Assembly (NCBI GenBank): GCA_030609215.1
Contig: JAUWCR010000082.1
Span: 1-6,316 of the forward strand
Source: Actinomycetes bacterium
GTDB taxonomy: Bacteria > Actinomycetota > Humimicrobiia > Humimicrobiales > Humimicrobiaceae
Direction: 5' to 3'
Length of the DNA: 6,316 nt
Under the pieces are notes generated by a model. It worked only from the letters and a program-made list of their open reading frames with translations. It was not told where the DNA came from and searched no databases. Each line of letters begins with the position of its first letter. Positions within the stretch are counted from its first letter, which is position 1. The position numbers were made by a program, and so were the translations under genes. Below, in pieces: positions 5,454-6,316 of this stretch.

Positions 5454-5493
5454 AAGTATGGTCCGGGTTTATATTTTCGCTCGGACCATATTT
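5454..5493 (+). terminator. Stem-loop after the lipoprotein gene; probable partial terminator or mRNA-protecting hairpin
   Basis: TATGGTCCG (5457-5465) pairs perfectly with CGGACCATA (5482-5490). Outward A-T and G-T pairs extend the stem to 5454/5493, and inward G-T and G-C pairs leave a loop at 5468-5479. It begins 12 bases after the stop codon. The following bases, GTCTAATTATTTTAT, are T-rich but not a clean T-run, so termination is probably incomplete and some transcription could continue into the URO-D-like gene 104 bases after the stop. Such hairpins behind binding-protein genes commonly set the expression ratio to downstream genes. Confidence 0.65.
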
Positions 5494-5545
5494 GTCTAAT
5501 TATTTTATCTAAAAAGTTGGTATAGAAAAGCAGAAATGTGGTTTA

Positions 5546-6316
5546 ATGAATAATCGAGAAAGATTTTTAGAAGTTATAATAAATTTTAATAATAATGTAG
5601 CTCCTCCTAAATGGGAGTTTGGATATTGGGGGTGTCTTGTTGATAAGTGGTATGATGAAGGATTACCAAAAAAGGAATATCCACATGTGCCCAAAAAAAT
5701 ATCAACTCCTTCAGCCTCAATAGCTAATGTCGCCTGGCACTCCATTAAAGGGAAAAAGCTTCCCAAAGGTATTGCTGTTGATGGGGGTGGATTATATTTT
5801 CCTGGAAATAATTTTGCATTAGATAAAGATGTGATGCATACATTAGATATGAATTTAGGCCAGATACTGGTTAATGTAAATTTACTTTTCTGTCCAATGT
5901 TTGATATTGAAATATTTGAAGAAAATGATAAAAAATTAATATATAGTGATATAGATGGCGTAAAAAAAGTTTTTTCAAAAGAATCTGAAAATTATCCTTC
6001 TCCTATTACATATCCTATAAGTGATAGAGAGAGTTGGGAAAACTTAAAAAGGGATAGACTTAACCTAGATAATATAAAAGAAAGGTTTCCAGACCATTGG
6101 GACAAGCTACTAAAGAGATATAAAAGGAGGAATTATCCATTGGTTCTAGGGGGATTTCCACATGGTTATTTTGGAACTCTGGCACATCTAATGGGATATG
6201 AAAATCTATTTTTAAATTATTATGATAATCCAAGTTTGATACATGATATACAAAAAACTTTTACAGAATTATGGATTGCGATTTATACTGAAATACTGTC
6301 ACAAACAGATGTAGAT
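5546..6316 (+). CDS. URO-D superfamily protein (uroporphyrinogen decarboxylase/methyltransferase-like), 5' part
   Basis: The frame is open from ATG 5546 through the last base of the window, giving 257 residues of a protein expected to be about 350-400. Family features are visible. It starts NNRERFLEVI. Central segments read SDIDGVKKVFSKESENYPSP and TYPISDRESWENLK, matching the 'DG...mP..l.yPvkdreDWe' pattern of COG0407 relatives. LGGFPHGYFGTLAHLMGYEN LFLNYYDNPSLIHDI follows as the typical core helix region. The N-terminal motif of true haem-pathway enzymes (MRQAGRY) is replaced by PPKWEFGYWG, so this is not HemE; it is closer to the uncharacterised branch related to corrinoid and methyl-transfer enzymes. 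No Shine-Dalgarno sequence precedes the ATG, and an in-frame stop at 5510-5512 rules out a longer start. It probably belongs to the sugar operon, expressed by read-through of the stem-loop at 5454-5493. Its substrate is unknown, and the C-terminal residues needed to judge metal binding lie outside the window. Confidence 0.82.
   Translation, partial: MNNRERFLEVIINFNNNVAPPKWEFGYWGCLVDKWYDEGLPKKEYPHVPKKISTPSASIANVAWHSIKGKKLPKGIAVDGGGLYFPGNNFALDKDVMHTLDMNLGQILVNVNLLFCPMFDIEIFEENDKKLIYSDIDGVKKVFSKESENYPSPITYPISDRESWENLKRDRLNLDNIKERFPDHWDKLLKRYKRRNYPLVLGGFPHGYFGTLAHLMGYENLFLNYYDNPSLIHDIQKTFTELWIAIYTEILSQTDVD

Noticed and set aside
5516..5526. Extended -10-like TGGTATAGA in front of the URO-D-like gene
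   Set aside because: It matches the hexamer at only 4 of 6 positions and has no -35 at a proper distance; too weak to call a promoter.
5509..5766. 85-residue frame on the minus strand near the URO-D-like gene start
   Set aside because: It is antisense to a clear URO-D-family coding region and resembles nothing known.
6122..6130. AAAAGGAGG inside the URO-D-like gene followed by TTG
   Set aside because: It encodes Lys-Arg-Arg within a conserved, continuously open frame, so it is a coincidental SD-like sequence rather than a second start.

Overview
The window looks like a piece of an AT-rich bacterial chromosome, probably from an anaerobe. Three things suggest this: strong AGGAGG-type ribosome binding sites, consensus TTGACA/TATAAT promoters, and a lipoprotein with a long Glu/Ala linker after the lipobox, together with ROK-regulated sugar genes. 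Clostridia-like Firmicutes or Atribacterota-like lineages would fit, but nothing here fixes the taxonomy. Base composition is not uniform. The first ~600 bases are clearly richer in G+C (56 of 120 in bases 1-120) than the genes that follow (27 of 120 in bases 661-780; 44 of 120 in bases 4741-4860).

Layout. Bases 2-211 hold the 3' end of a YjbQ/UPF0047 gene. A DUF1638 remnant (211-603) follows at once; it has no start codon and appears cut at both ends. At the composition break sits a type IV toxin-antitoxin pair, abiEi (659-1300) and abiEii (1290-2303). Its consensus promoter carries a 14-bp inverted repeat that flanks the -10 box and covers the antitoxin start codon, which implies a leaderless mRNA. 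The AbiEii toxin carries an added C-terminal CxxC...CxxC zinc ribbon.

After a 254-base intergenic region comes a second unit, all on the + strand, driven by a promoter whose -10 region lies inside a perfect 21-base palindrome. It contains a ROK-family repressor (2558-3742), an RbsD/FucU sugar mutarotase (3787-4209), a candidate 33-residue small ORF (4226-4327) with a 13-base anti-SD-complementary ribosome binding site and an internal hairpin, a sugar-type ABC substrate-binding lipoprotein (4338-5441), a stem-loop, and the 5' part of a URO-D-superfamily gene (5546 to the window end).

How the genes may work together. The ROK protein probably senses a sugar and controls its own operon through the palindrome. 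The lipoprotein would capture the sugar outside the cell, and RbsD would interconvert its anomers after uptake. The URO-D-like protein lacks the haem-enzyme N-terminal motif and resembles the methyltransferase-like branch, so the substrate might be a methylated or otherwise modified sugar; this last step is inference. No ABC ATPase or permease is present in the window.
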